Under the pieces are notes generated by a model. That model worked only from the letters and a program-made list of their open reading frames with translations, was not told where the DNA came from and did no database searches. The position numbers were made by a program, and so were the translations under genes. From Pseudomonas sp. AN-1 (GTDB lineage: Bacteria > Pseudomonadota > Gammaproteobacteria > Pseudomonadales > Pseudomonadaceae): 64,000 nucleotides of DNA. Shown here in pieces: positions 34,650-43,067 of the stretch. The stretch is taken from the NCBI RefSeq assembly GCF_034057115.1, contig NZ_CP139195.1, positions 4,340,001 to 4,404,000 on the forward strand, written 5' to 3'. How positions within the stretch are numbered: the stretch's first letter is position 1; each line of letters starts with the position of its first letter.

Positions 34650-36149
34650 ATGTTGCGCACCTTGCTGGTCGTCGTGCTGGCCCTGCTGCTGGGCGCCTGT
34701 TCGCGCGGCCCCGACCAGGCGACGCTGGAGGGCGACCTGCAGCGACGCCTGACCCAGGCGTTCGGCGAGGGCGTCCTGGGTATCGCCGAGCTGCAGCGGC
34801 GCGGCTCGGCCAGCGATGCCAAGGCGCCGCCCGAGGAAACGCGCGTGGTGGTGTATTTCGACAGCGAGCTGGAGCTGCTGCGCGACCAGGATTTCGGTTC
34901 CTGGGAGTCGCCCGGGGTGGCCAGCCTGATCAGCGCCCTCGGCGCCGGGCCGCGCGGGCTGTCCGGCGTGCAGAGCGGCGGCAACCGCCGAGGCGACCGG
35001 CTCAAAGCGCACGGCAGCCTGATCTACCGGCAGGTCGAGGGCGGCTGGCAGGTTGTGGTGCCGCAGGGCTTCAGCGCACCGCGTGCCCCGCAGCCCAGCG
35101 AGGGCGGCACCGGCTCGCCCGACGAGCTGCTGATCGCCGCGGTCGGCACCGCCCTGAAACTCTCGCCCACCGGCGCGGGCGTGAGCGAGCGGCAGATCAT
35201 CCGCGACGAGATGCAGCGCTCGCTGGCCAGCATCCAGGGACGACTGAGCCGCCTGCACCACGGCTATCCGCTGGCCGGCGGTCCCGCCGGCGGACAGTAC
35301 GCACGCTTCGCCGTGGCCCTGGGCAGCCTGCTCGGGGAGCGGGGCCTGCACGTCGTGCCGTTGACCACCGAGGGCGGGGTGGCCAACCTGCGCATGCTGC
35401 GCCGCGGCGATGTCGTGCTGGCCCTGTCGCAGAGCGACGCGGTGCACTACGCCAGCACCGGCAGCGGCCCCTTCGCCGGGGAAGGTCCGTACAGCCAGCT
35501 GCGCACCCTGGCCAGCCTCTACCCGGAGCCGCTCCATGTGCTGGTGCGCGGCGCCGGGCCGATCCGCGCCATCGCCGGCCTGCGCGGCCAGCGCGTCAAT
35601 CTCGGTCAGCCGGGCTCGGCTTCGCGCGACACCGCGCTGGCGGTACTGGCGGCCCATGGGCTCAAGCCGGAGGATCTCGGCGAAGCGGCCAGCCTCGACC
35701 TGCAGCAGGCCTTGGCGGCGCTGCGCGACGGTCGGCTCGATGCGGTGATCCAGGTGATAGGTGCGCCGGCCGACCAGATCCGCGCCGCCAGCGAGGCGCT
35801 CGATCTGCGCCTGCTGCCCCTCGACGAGCCGGCCGTCCGCCAACTGGTGGCCAGCCGTCCGGGCACCTTCGCCATGTCGTTGGCTGCCGGCAGCTATCCC
35901 CGCCAGCCGGCCCCTGTCGCCACCCTGGCGGTGAGCAGCCTGCTGCTGTGCGACCAGCAGTTCAGTGCCGCGGAGGCCGAGCAGTTGGTGCGGGCGCTGT
36001 TCGCCCCGAGCAATCGCTGGCTGGCGTGGGGCAGCATCCAGGGCGAGCAGCTGTCGCCTGCCAACGCCCGGCGAGCCCTCACCGTGCCCCTGCACGAGGG
36101 GGCGCTGCGCGCCCTCGACGCTGGCCCGGCAGGCGCCGGGGCGCGCTAG
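34650..36149 (+). CDS. TAXI family TRAP-type solute-binding lipoprotein
   Basis: A 499-residue exported protein with a lipoprotein signal (LLLGACS, lipidated C17). Residues about 20-170 form an N-terminal extension without a known motif. The remaining part (about 205-470) is a TAXI-type solute receptor: GGPAGGQYARFAVALGSLL, then VPLTTEGGVANLRMLRRGDV and LRGQRVNLGQPGSASRDTA. TRAP membrane components are absent; the partner gene two bases upstream is gltS. It may deliver a dicarboxylate or glutamate to GltS or act as a sensor. A terminator hairpin follows at 36176. Confidence 0.82.
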   Translation: MLRTLLVVVLALLLGACSRGPDQATLEGDLQRRLTQAFGEGVLGIAELQRRGSASDAKAPPEETRVVVYFDSELELLRDQDFGSWESPGVASLISALGAGPRGLSGVQSGGNRRGDRLKAHGSLIYRQVEGGWQVVVPQGFSAPRAPQPSEGGTGSPDELLIAAVGTALKLSPTGAGVSERQIIRDEMQRSLASIQGRLSRLHHGYPLAGGPAGGQYARFAVALGSLLGERGLHVVPLTTEGGVANLRMLRRGDVVLALSQSDAVHYASTGSGPFAGEGPYSQLRTLASLYPEPLHVLVRGAGPIRAIAGLRGQRVNLGQPGSASRDTALAVLAAHGLKPEDLGEAASLDLQQALAALRDGRLDAVIQVIGAPADQIRAASEALDLRLLPLDEPAVRQLVASRPGTFAMSLAAGSYPRQPAPVATLAVSSLLLCDQQFSAAEAEQLVRALFAPSNRWLAWGSIQGEQLSPANARRALTVPLHEGALRALDAGPAGAGAR

Positions 36150-36175
36150 GCCAGGGGCGTCGCCCGGACAGCAAA

Positions 36176-36197
36176 AAGCCCGCCGATGGCGGGCTTC
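36176..36197 (+). terminator. Terminator after the TAXI lipoprotein gene
   Basis: AAGCCCGCC-GAT-GGCGGGCTT forms a nine-pair hairpin 27 bases after the stop, with a short T/C tail. An A run on the other side makes it a weak bidirectional terminator. Confidence 0.7.
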
Positions 36198-36363
36198 TCA
36201 CTGGGGCGCTGGTCCTTCAGCTGGTTCGATAGTGCAGGGGCCGAGGTGAAAAAAGCGTGAAGAGCCCGGGGCGCTCCGCCGCCGCCGACCGGCGGCCAGG
36301 TGCAGCGGTCGCCGAGCGTGCGCCATGCCCGCAAGCGGGGGCGTGGTGGCAGGCCCGTCGTCT

Positions 36364-37230
36364 CTACGGTGGCAGCGGCAGAGCGGTGCCGGGGATCTGC
36401 AGGTACTCGAACAGCCGTTGCGTGGATGGCGAGGCGCCCAGGGTGTCGAGCAGCAGGGACAGGTCGATGCCGACGCCGATGAAGGGATACCGCTCGGTGT
36501 CGTCGAAGAACTCCCGGTCGTCGTCGCCATAGCCGCGGGTGCCATAGCCCACCAGCAGGTCGAAATGCCTGAGCGCCGAGTCGCGCGCACCCCAGGCGCG
36601 CAGCGTGAAGGCGAGCATCCAGCGCGAGCCGGAGTAGTCGGTGGTGAGGTCGCTGTGCTGGCCGTGGCGCACGGCGGGCGACGGGAAGTACTCCCAGCGG
36701 AACTGCACGCGCTCGCGCCAGCCGGCATGGCGCTGGCGCAGATACTCCAGGCCCACGCCGGCCAGGTTGGCGACCTGGTCTTCCCAGCTGAAGCCATGCT
36801 CGGGCGAGAAACCGTCGCCCAGTTCCACTGCGCTGGTCAGCAGCAGGCCGCTGAACGCGCCGAGGCGTGCCGCCTGGGCCTCGTCGTAGCCCCAGCGGCG
36901 ATAGAGGCCGGCGGTGAGCGCGGTGGCCACCGCGCCCGTGTAGGCGTGGCCGAGCTTGTCGGCGCCGCCGTAGTCGGTGTGGCTGCCGAACCAGCCCTCG
37001 CTTGAGCTGCGGAACGAGGTTTCGCCCCAGTCCCATTTGGCGAAGCCGTAGGCCGTGACGCCGGCGACGATGCCCAAGTTGAGCGCCTGGGCCTTGCGTT
37101 CGCGGCTCCACCCGTGCGCGGTGCGCTCGCCGCTGTCGTCGGGCGGCGTGGCCTGGGCTGCGAGCGACGAGGTGGCGAGCGCGCCGAGCAGGCAGGCCAG
37201 CAGGCGAGGCGGTGTGGACGATGCAGGCAA
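36364..37230 (-). CDS. DUF2279 family periplasmic/outer membrane protein
   Basis: A 288-residue exported protein of the DUF2279 (YfiM-related) family. A signal peptide ends near LAAQA (about residue 27). The family motif GGADKLGHAYTGAVATAL lies near residues 87-104, followed by alternating aromatic strands. I place the start at a TTG (37230) because GGGGAGG lies seven bases before it and the signal peptide begins there; the only upstream in-frame ATG (37341) would add 37 residues of low-complexity sequence. Function is unknown. It stands alone, with hairpins on both sides. Confidence 0.72.
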   Translation of the reverse strand: MPASSTPPRLLACLLGALATSSLAAQATPPDDSGERTAHGWSRERKAQALNLGIVAGVTAYGFAKWDWGETSFRSSSEGWFGSHTDYGGADKLGHAYTGAVATALTAGLYRRWGYDEAQAARLGAFSGLLLTSAVELGDGFSPEHGFSWEDQVANLAGVGLEYLRQRHAGWRERVQFRWEYFPSPAVRHGQHSDLTTDYSGSRWMLAFTLRAWGARDSALRHFDLLVGYGTRGYGDDDREFFDDTERYPFIGVGIDLSLLLDTLGASPSTQRLFEYLQIPGTALPLPP

Positions 37231-37328
37231 CTCGGTGCCTCCCCGTTGGGCAGGATGCGGCTGGCGCGGCTGCGCCAGGTCCTCCAAGCGTAGTCGCGGT
37301 GTCGGCGGCGCGGCACAGCCCGGACGGC

Positions 37329-37355
37329 AGGAAGCCCGCACGGGGCGGGCTTCCT
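37329..37355 (-). terminator. Hairpin after the DUF4197 gene
   Basis: AGGAAGCCCGC and GCGGGCTTCCT form an 11-pair stem with a five-base loop, 40 bases beyond the DUF4197 stop on the minus strand. The T/C-rich arm serves as a weak tail. Confidence 0.5.
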
Positions 37356-37394
37356 GTGGGTTTCCTGCGGGAGCGGCGCGTCGGCTGGCGCGGG

Positions 37395-38072
37395 TCAGAG
37401 CACGCCGAACACCTTCTTGGCCAGGCTGGTGGCGGCGCCGGCCGGATTCTGGCGGATGCCGGCTTCCTGCTCGGCGATCACCTCGAACAGGCCGTCGAGG
37501 GCCTGCTCGGTGACGTAGCCCTCGAGGTTGGCGCTCTTGGCGTCCAGCACGCCGAAATTGGCGGCGCTGCCGGCGAAGGCGTTGTACTGCTGGGCCAGGC
37601 CGACCTTGTCGGTGGCCTGCTTGACGATAGGCAGGAAGCGCGCGCGGATCTGCTCGCGGCTGGTGCGGCTGAGGTACTGGGTGGCGGCGTCCTGCGGGCC
37701 GGCGAGGATGCCCTTGGCGTCGCTGATGGTCATCTTCTTCACCGCATCCAGCAGCAGCGCCTGAGCCTCGGGCACCGCGGCCTCGGCAGCCTTGTTCATG
37801 GTCAGTTCGAGCTGCTCGACCTGGGTGCCCATGCCCATCATCTTCATGGTCTTGGCCACCTTGCCGAGGTTGCCCGGCAGGCCGATGCGCACGTCGGGAT
37901 CGTTGCTGAAGCCGCCGGGCTTGCCGAGCTGCTGCACGGCGATCCGCGCGCCCTGGCTGAGGGCGTCCTTGAGGCCGCCGCTGGCGTCCTGCTGGGTGAG
38001 GTCGGCGAGGGACAGGGCGAGGGCGTTGGCGCTGAGCGCGAGGCCGGCGAGCAGGGTGGCGATACGGCGCAT
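37395..38072 (-). CDS. DUF4197 family exported protein
   Basis: A 225-residue protein with a signal peptide (ATLLAGLALSANALA) and an all-helical mature part. The DUF4197 pattern is seen in DASGGLKDALSQGARIAV, NKAAEAAVPEAQALLLDAV, and the C-terminal EGYVTEQALDGLFEVIAEQE. The start at 38072 has AAGGA 12 bases upstream; an upstream ATG at 38129 would give a non-secreted extension. Family members are common in proteobacteria without a known function. A perfect 11-bp inverted repeat lies downstream (37329-37355). Confidence 0.8.
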   Translation of the reverse strand: MRRIATLLAGLALSANALALSLADLTQQDASGGLKDALSQGARIAVQQLGKPGGFSNDPDVRIGLPGNLGKVAKTMKMMGMGTQVEQLELTMNKAAEAAVPEAQALLLDAVKKMTISDAKGILAGPQDAATQYLSRTSREQIRARFLPIVKQATDKVGLAQQYNAFAGSAANFGVLDAKSANLEGYVTEQALDGLFEVIAEQEAGIRQNPAGAATSLAKKVFGVL

Positions 38073-38142
38073 GGGGGCGATCCTTGGCTGGTGAGTGTTC
38101 TTCATCCTAGCAGCTCGGCGAGCCGTCACGCTGCGACCGCCG

Positions 38143-40626
38143 CTACAGCGCCGGCGGTCGGAAACGCTTGAGGCGCAGGGCGTTGCCCAGCACGAACACG
38201 CTGGACAGCGCCATGGCGCCGGCGGCGAAGACCGGCGACAGCAGCATGCCGTTGAAGGGGTAGAGCAGACCGGCGGCCAGCGGGATCAGCGCGGTGTTGT
38301 AGGCGAAGGCCCAGAACAGGTTCTGGCGGATGTTGCCGAGGGTCGCCCGCGACAGGGCTATGGCACCCGGCACGCCGCGCAGGTCGCCGGACATCAGCAC
38401 CACGTCGGCCGCCTCGATGGCCACGTCGGTGCCGCTGCCGATGGCCAGGCCGACGTCGGCGGCGGCCAGTGCCGGAGCGTCGTTGATGCCGTCGCCGACG
38501 AAGGCCAACTGGCCGTGGGCGGCCCTGAGGCGCTCGACCGCGGCGACCTTGCCGTCCGGCAGCACCTCGGCGATCACCTCGTCGATGCCGAGCGTCCGGG
38601 CGATGGCCTCGGCGGTGCGGCGGTTGTCGCCGGTGATCATCGCCACCCTGAGGCCCAGGCTGTGCAGCGCGCGGATCGCCTCGGGGGTGCCGTCCTTGAT
38701 GGGGTCGGCCACCGCCAGCATGGCCGCCAGGCGGCCGTCGATGGCGGCGTACAGCGGGGTCCTGGCCTGGTCGGCCAGGCGCTGCGCCGCGTCGGAGAAG
38801 ATGGCGACGTCCAGGCCCAGTTGCGCCATGAAGCGGTCGGCGCCGATCTCCACGCGCACGCCGTCCACCGTGGCGCGCACGCCGAGGCCGGTGACCGCCT
38901 CGAAGCATTCCAGCCGGCCGAGCGGCAGGCCCTCCGCCTGCGCCGCGGCGACGATGGCGCGGGCGATGGGGTGCTCGGACCTGTCCTCGACCGTGGCGAG
39001 CGCGGCCAGCACGGACTCGCGGCTGAAGCCTTCGGCGAGCAGCAGGTCGGTCAGCGCCGGCTTGCCGCGGGTCAGGGTGCCGGTCTTGTCCAGCGCCACC
39101 ACGCGGGCGTTCCTGAGCGACTGCAGGGCGGTGCCCTGGCGGAACAGCACGCCCAGCTCGGCGGCGCGGCCGGTGCCGACCATGATCGAGGTGGGCGTGG
39201 CCAGGCCCATGGCGCAGGGGCAGGCGACGATCAGCACGGCCACCGCGTTGACCAGGGCGAAGGTCAGTGCCGGCGCCGGGCCGAACAGCAGCCAGGCGGC
39301 GAAGGTCAGCAGGGCGGCGAGCATCACCGCCGGCACGAACCACAGGGTGACGCGGTCGACCAGCGTCTGGATCGGCAGCTTGGCGCCCTGGGCCTGCTCG
39401 ACCAGGCGGATGATCTGCGCCAGCACGCTGTCGCCGCCGATGCGCGTGGTGCGCAGGGTCAGCGCGCCGTTCTGGTTGACGGTGCCGCCGACCAGCGCGG
39501 CGCCGGGCGCCTTGGCCACCGGCAGCGGCTCGCCGGTGATCATCGACTCGTCGACGAAGCTGTCGCCCTCGACCACCTCGCCGTCCACCGGCACCCGCTC
39601 GCCGGGGCGCACCTCGACCAGGTCGCCGACGCGCACCGCGTCGATGGCCAGCTCCAGCGCCTGGCCGTCGCGGCGCACCCGCGCGGTGCGCGGCTGCAGG
39701 CCGACCAGCCGGCGGATCGCCTCCGAGGTGCGCCCCCTGGCGCGCGCCTCAAGGAAGCGGCCGAGCAGGATCAGGCTGACGATCACCGCCGCCGCCTCGT
39801 AGTAGACGTGCACGGTGCCGGCCGGCAGCAGGCCCGGGGCGAGGGTGGCGACCAGCGAGAACAGCCAGGCGGCGCTGGTGCCGACCGCCACCAGCGAGTT
39901 CATGTCCGGCGCGCCGCGCAGCAGCGCCGGCACGCCGAGGCGGAAGAAGCGCCGGCCGGGGCCGAACAGCACCGCCGTGGTGAGCACGCCCTGCACCAGC
40001 CAGTTGGTCTGCTGGCCGAGGGTGGCGAGGATCCAGTGGTGCAGGGCGGGGATCAGGTGTGCGCCCATCTCCAGCACGAACACCGGCAGGGTGAGCACGG
40101 CGGCGAGCAGCAGCGAGCGCCGCAGTTCGGCCAGCTCGGCCGCGCGGCGCGCCTCCTCGGCGTCGGCCTGGGCGCCGGCGGCGGCCAGCGGCTCGGCGGC
40201 GTAGCCGGCGCGCTCGATGGCGGCGACCAGCGCGCCGACCGGCACGCCACGCAGCACGCGCACCTGGGCGCGCTCGCTGGCCAGGTTGACGCGCGCCTCG
40301 GTCACCCCGGGCACCCTGCCCAGCACGCGCTCGACCCGAGCCACGCAGGAGGCGCAGGTCATGCCGCGCACGTCCAGCTCGACGGTTTCCTCGGCCACCG
40401 CGTAGCCGGCCTGCTGCACGGCGGCGATGGCGGCGGCGACGTCGGGGGCGCCGGCGAAGCTGACCTCGGCGCGTGCGGTGGCCAGGTTGACGCTGGCGTC
40501 CGTCACCCCGGGCAGCTTGCGCAGGGCGCGCTCGACGCGGCCGACGCAGGAGGCGCAGGTCATGCCGTCGATGCTCAGGGTGAGCGGCGGCGGACCGTCC
40601 TGGCGGAGGGGGGCGGGCGTGTTCAT
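38143..40626 (-). CDS. copA: Copper-exporting P1B-type ATPase
   Basis: An 827-residue Cu(I) export pump of the inner membrane. Two N-terminal heavy-metal domains each carry GMTCASC. The membrane copper motif is [15 protein letters not shown]; the phosphorylation site is [13 protein letters not shown]; the hinge is [17 protein letters not shown]. The end [18 protein letters not shown] gives the last copper-site helix. The ATG has AGGAG upstream. A CueR-type promoter with a 19-bp spacer lies 33-63 bp upstream (40659-40689), so copper induction through a MerR-family protein is expected; no cueR gene is in the window. Confidence 0.95.
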   Translation of the reverse strand: MNTPAPLRQDGPPPLTLSIDGMTCASCVGRVERALRKLPGVTDASVNLATARAEVSFAGAPDVAAAIAAVQQAGYAVAEETVELDVRGMTCASCVARVERVLGRVPGVTEARVNLASERAQVRVLRGVPVGALVAAIERAGYAAEPLAAAGAQADAEEARRAAELAELRRSLLLAAVLTLPVFVLEMGAHLIPALHHWILATLGQQTNWLVQGVLTTAVLFGPGRRFFRLGVPALLRGAPDMNSLVAVGTSAAWLFSLVATLAPGLLPAGTVHVYYEAAAVIVSLILLGRFLEARARGRTSEAIRRLVGLQPRTARVRRDGQALELAIDAVRVGDLVEVRPGERVPVDGEVVEGDSFVDESMITGEPLPVAKAPGAALVGGTVNQNGALTLRTTRIGGDSVLAQIIRLVEQAQGAKLPIQTLVDRVTLWFVPAVMLAALLTFAAWLLFGPAPALTFALVNAVAVLIVACPCAMGLATPTSIMVGTGRAAELGVLFRQGTALQSLRNARVVALDKTGTLTRGKPALTDLLLAEGFSRESVLAALATVEDRSEHPIARAIVAAAQAEGLPLGRLECFEAVTGLGVRATVDGVRVEIGADRFMAQLGLDVAIFSDAAQRLADQARTPLYAAIDGRLAAMLAVADPIKDGTPEAIRALHSLGLRVAMITGDNRRTAEAIARTLGIDEVIAEVLPDGKVAAVERLRAAHGQLAFVGDGINDAPALAAADVGLAIGSGTDVAIEAADVVLMSGDLRGVPGAIALSRATLGNIRQNLFWAFAYNTALIPLAAGLLYPFNGMLLSPVFAAGAMALSSVFVLGNALRLKRFRPPAL

Positions 40627-40658
40627 GGGGGCTCCTGATCCGGCTGAGGCATGCCGCC

Positions 40659-40689
40659 ACCTTAGGGCTTCCAATGGTGGCAAGGTCAA
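40659..40689 (-). promoter_or_regulatory. CueR-type copA promoter
   Basis: On the minus strand TTGACC (-35, 40684-40689) and TAAGGT (-10, 40659-40664) are separated by 19 bases. This over-long spacer contains the inverted pair CTTGCCACC / TTGGAAG and is typical of MerR-family promoters; the CTTGACCTTGCCACC start resembles CueR sites. Confidence 0.85.
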
Positions 40690-40889
40690 GCCCCGGCGCC
40701 GGCCGCGGCCATCAATCAATAAAATTGCACCGATGCTGCAGGATTATTCGTTTGTTCCGGCCCTCGGGGGCGGACAGACTGTATCCGCCCTGTGCGCCGG
40801 ACGAAGCCGGCAGCGCGCATGCCCCGCCAGAGGGAAGCCGCTGCGGTGGACGGTGGCGGGGCGAACAACCTTGTCCCTCCGGAACTGCC

Positions 40890-41627
40890 ATGACTCCTGC
40901 CAGACAACTCGTTGCGCGGGTTGCCCGCCTTCTCCCGCCCGCCCTGCACACCCACCCCCTCGAATGGACGCGCGCTGCGCTCGGCGCCGGGCTCGGCGTA
41001 CTGCTGCCCCTGCTGCTGTGCGGCGCCCTGTTCGGCCGCGAGCTGGCCCTGAGCATGCTCGGCCCGCTCGGCGCCTCGGCGGTGCTGCTGTTCGCGGTAT
41101 CGTCCGGGGCGCTGTCGCAGCCCTGGTCGATCCTCGGCAGCTACCTGTGCGCGGCGCTGGTGGCGACCGCGGTCGGCCTGCTGCACCTGCCGGTCCTGGC
41201 CACGGCGTTGCTGGCCCTCGGTGGCACCCTGCTGACGATGTGCGCGCTGCGCTGCCTGCATCCGCCGGGTGCGGCGCTGGCGCTGTGCCTGGCACAGGGA
41301 CATCCGCAGGTGTCCGCGCTGGGCTTCGGCATACTGCTGCCGGTGCTGCTGGCGGCCGCGGGCCTGCTCGTCTGCGCGCTGCTGTTCAACAACCTGACCG
41401 GCGTGCGCTACCCCAAGGCACCGAGCGCGGAGCCGGTGTCGCTCGCCGTGTCGCCGCCCGAGATCCAGGCAGGAATCACCGCCGCCGACCTGCAACAGGC
41501 CCTGAAGGAGTTCGGTGAGTTCGTCGACGTGACGGCGGAGGATCTCGAGGAGATCGTCCGGCGCAGCGAGCGCCATGCCCGCCAGCGCAGCATGGCCGAG
41601 GTGTTCGCCGAGCGCGAACCGGGCTGA
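40890..41627 (+). CDS. HPP family integral membrane protein without CBS domains
   Basis: A 245-residue membrane protein of the HPP family. Helices lie at about residues 30-150, and the name-giving motif RCLHPPGAALAL is at about 111-122. After FNNLTGVRYPK comes the usual linker (ITAADLQQALKEFGEFVDV, then TAEDLEEIVRRSERHA). In the longer family members this linker leads to two CBS domains; here the protein ends about 15 residues later, so the regulatory part is missing. Related plant and cyanobacterial HPP proteins move nitrite. Divergent from copA; start ATG with CCGGAACTG upstream. Confidence 0.78.
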   Translation: MTPARQLVARVARLLPPALHTHPLEWTRAALGAGLGVLLPLLLCGALFGRELALSMLGPLGASAVLLFAVSSGALSQPWSILGSYLCAALVATAVGLLHLPVLATALLALGGTLLTMCALRCLHPPGAALALCLAQGHPQVSALGFGILLPVLLAAAGLLVCALLFNNLTGVRYPKAPSAEPVSLAVSPPEIQAGITAADLQQALKEFGEFVDVTAEDLEEIVRRSERHARQRSMAEVFAEREPG

Positions 41628-41724
41628 GCGAGCGGAACCGGGTGTTGCCGGGCGGCGGGGAGGGTCGATGATCGCGCGTGGGCGCGGCGTAGCACCGCGC
41701 GGGGAAGCCGCAACGCTCGGCGGC

Positions 41725-41754
41725 AAAGAAAAAGGCCCTCTTCCGAGGGCCTTT
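41725..41754 (-). terminator. Terminator of tRNA-Gly
   Basis: AAAGGCCCTC-TTCC-GAGGGCCTTT is a ten-pair hairpin (41731-41754). On the minus strand it is followed by TTCTTTG, so it ends the tRNA transcript eight bases after the CCA; on the plus strand it may also end the HPP transcript. Confidence 0.85.
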
Positions 41755-41761
41755 CGAGATC

Positions 41762-41835
41762 TGGAGCGGGCGATGGGAATCGAACCCACGGCTCTAGCTT
41801 GGGAAGCTAGGGTATTACCATTATACGACGCCCGC
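41762..41835 (-). tRNA. tRNA-Gly(CCC)
   Basis: A 74-base tRNA including an encoded CCA end. On the minus strand it begins GCGGGCG and ends CGCCCGCTCCA, pairing over seven bases. The anticodon arm is CTAGC-TTCCCAA-GCTAG, giving anticodon CCC for glycine. The T arm has GGTTCGATTCC. A terminator hairpin with a T run follows on the same strand. Confidence 0.97.
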
Positions 41836-41884
41836 TTTTCAGGCCGTCTTTTTACCAGAAGATGCGAACGAGGTGAAGCTCGTT

Positions 41885-42610
41885 TTATGCCGAATCGCTC
41901 TGAGCCGCCGGCAAGGGGCCGGAGCAGGCGATTTCCGCGGCATCGAGCGGGCGGTACTGGCCGGGTTGCAGCATCGGGTCGAGGCGGATCGGCCCGATGC
42001 TCTCGCGGTGCAGGCGGGTCACCCGGTTGCGGAAGTGGCCGAACATGCGCTTGACCTGATGGTAGCGGCCCTCGACCAGGGTGAGACGGGCGCTGTGGCT
42101 GTCGAGGATCTCCAGGTGCGCGGGCAGGGTGGTGAGATCCTCGAAGGCGAAGTAGATGCCGCGCGCGAAAGTGTCGACGTACTCGGCGTCGATCGGCTCG
42201 GCGGTCTCCACCCGGTAGACCTTGGGCAGCTTGCTGCCCGGCAGGGTCAGGCGCCGCGACCACTGACCGTCGTTGGTCAGCAGCAGCAGGCCGGTGGTGT
42301 TGCCGTCCAGGCGCCCGGCGATGTGCAGCCCCGCGCGCTCGGCTGCCGGCAGCAGGTCGAGCACGGTGCGGTGCTGCGGATCGCTCGTGGCGCTGACCAC
42401 CCCGGCCGGCTTGTGCAGCATCAGGTAGCGGGCGGTCTGGCCGGCCTGCAGCAGTTGCCCGTCCAGCTCGATGCGGTTGAAGCCGTTGATCTCGCGATGG
42501 CCGTCGCACTCGGCCAGGCGGTCGACCTGCACCCGGCCGGCGAGCAGCAACTGGCGGACCTGCTGGCGATTGAGTTCGGGGCGCTTGCTGAGGAAGCGGT
42601 CCAGGCGCAT
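41885..42610 (-). CDS. rsuA: 16S rRNA pseudouridine synthase RsuA
   Basis: A 241-residue pseudouridine synthase of the RsuA/RluB/E/F family that modifies U516 of 16S rRNA. The N-terminal S4-like RNA-binding domain (MRLDRFLSKRPELNRQQVRQ) is followed by the catalytic motif AGRLDGNTTGLLLLTNDG, where the Asp is the nucleophile, and the KLPKVYRVETAEPI and EGRYHQVKRMFGHFRNRV segments. Length and the MRLDRF start match RsuA. It lies just upstream of the tRNA on the same strand. Confidence 0.92.
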   Translation of the reverse strand: MRLDRFLSKRPELNRQQVRQLLLAGRVQVDRLAECDGHREINGFNRIELDGQLLQAGQTARYLMLHKPAGVVSATSDPQHRTVLDLLPAAERAGLHIAGRLDGNTTGLLLLTNDGQWSRRLTLPGSKLPKVYRVETAEPIDAEYVDTFARGIYFAFEDLTTLPAHLEILDSHSARLTLVEGRYHQVKRMFGHFRNRVTRLHRESIGPIRLDPMLQPGQYRPLDAAEIACSGPLPAAQSDSA

Positions 42611-42797
42611 GGGGAAGGCTCTCGATGTGGCGGGGCGGTCGTTGCCAGCCCGTTCGGGCGGGTGGCGTGGCATGTTAGCGCGCGCGGGGCAGCGCCGCAG
42701 GTGCCGGTGCGCGTTCGCCTGGCGCGCTGAACTTGTGCAGGCGCTTCGGCGTCTCAGCAATGGGCCAATCGGGCCCGTGCCGCGGAGGAATCGATCC

Positions 42798-43028
42798 ATG
42801 CGTGTTGCCGTGTTGCTGTTGGGAATGCTGCTCGGGCTGTCCGGGTGCGTGGTCTACGATGACGACCATGACCACGGCTACCGCGGCGGGCATGGTCACT
42901 GGGATGGCGGCGATCGGCATCGCCAGTGGGAGGGACGCGGCCATCGTCACCATCATTGGGATGACCGCGGCCAGCGCCGTGAGCGCTGGGAGGATCGACG
43001 CGACGGCTATCGCTACTACGACGACTGA
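42798..43028 (+). CDS. Small His/Asp/Arg-rich lipoprotein
   Basis: A 76-residue protein with a lipoprotein signal (LLGLSGCVVY, lipidated Cys17). The mature part is almost entirely charged and aromatic: DDDHDHGYRGGHGHW, then RGHRHHHWDD, with little hydrophobic content. Such a sequence is probably disordered and could bind metal ions or polyanions at the envelope. GGAGG precedes the start by about nine bases. Its neighbours (rsuA, crotonase genes) give no hint. Metal binding is inferred from composition alone. Confidence 0.7.
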   Translation: MRVAVLLLGMLLGLSGCVVYDDDHDHGYRGGHGHWDGGDRHRQWEGRGHRHHHWDDRGQRRERWEDRRDGYRYYDD

Positions 43029-43067
43029 TTCCGTCGCCGGCACCCCGTAGCGCTCCGGCGGCGGTAC

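Noticed and set aside
38095-40638. Long plus-strand frame opposite copA
   Set aside because: Antisense shadow; copA shows all P-type ATPase motifs.
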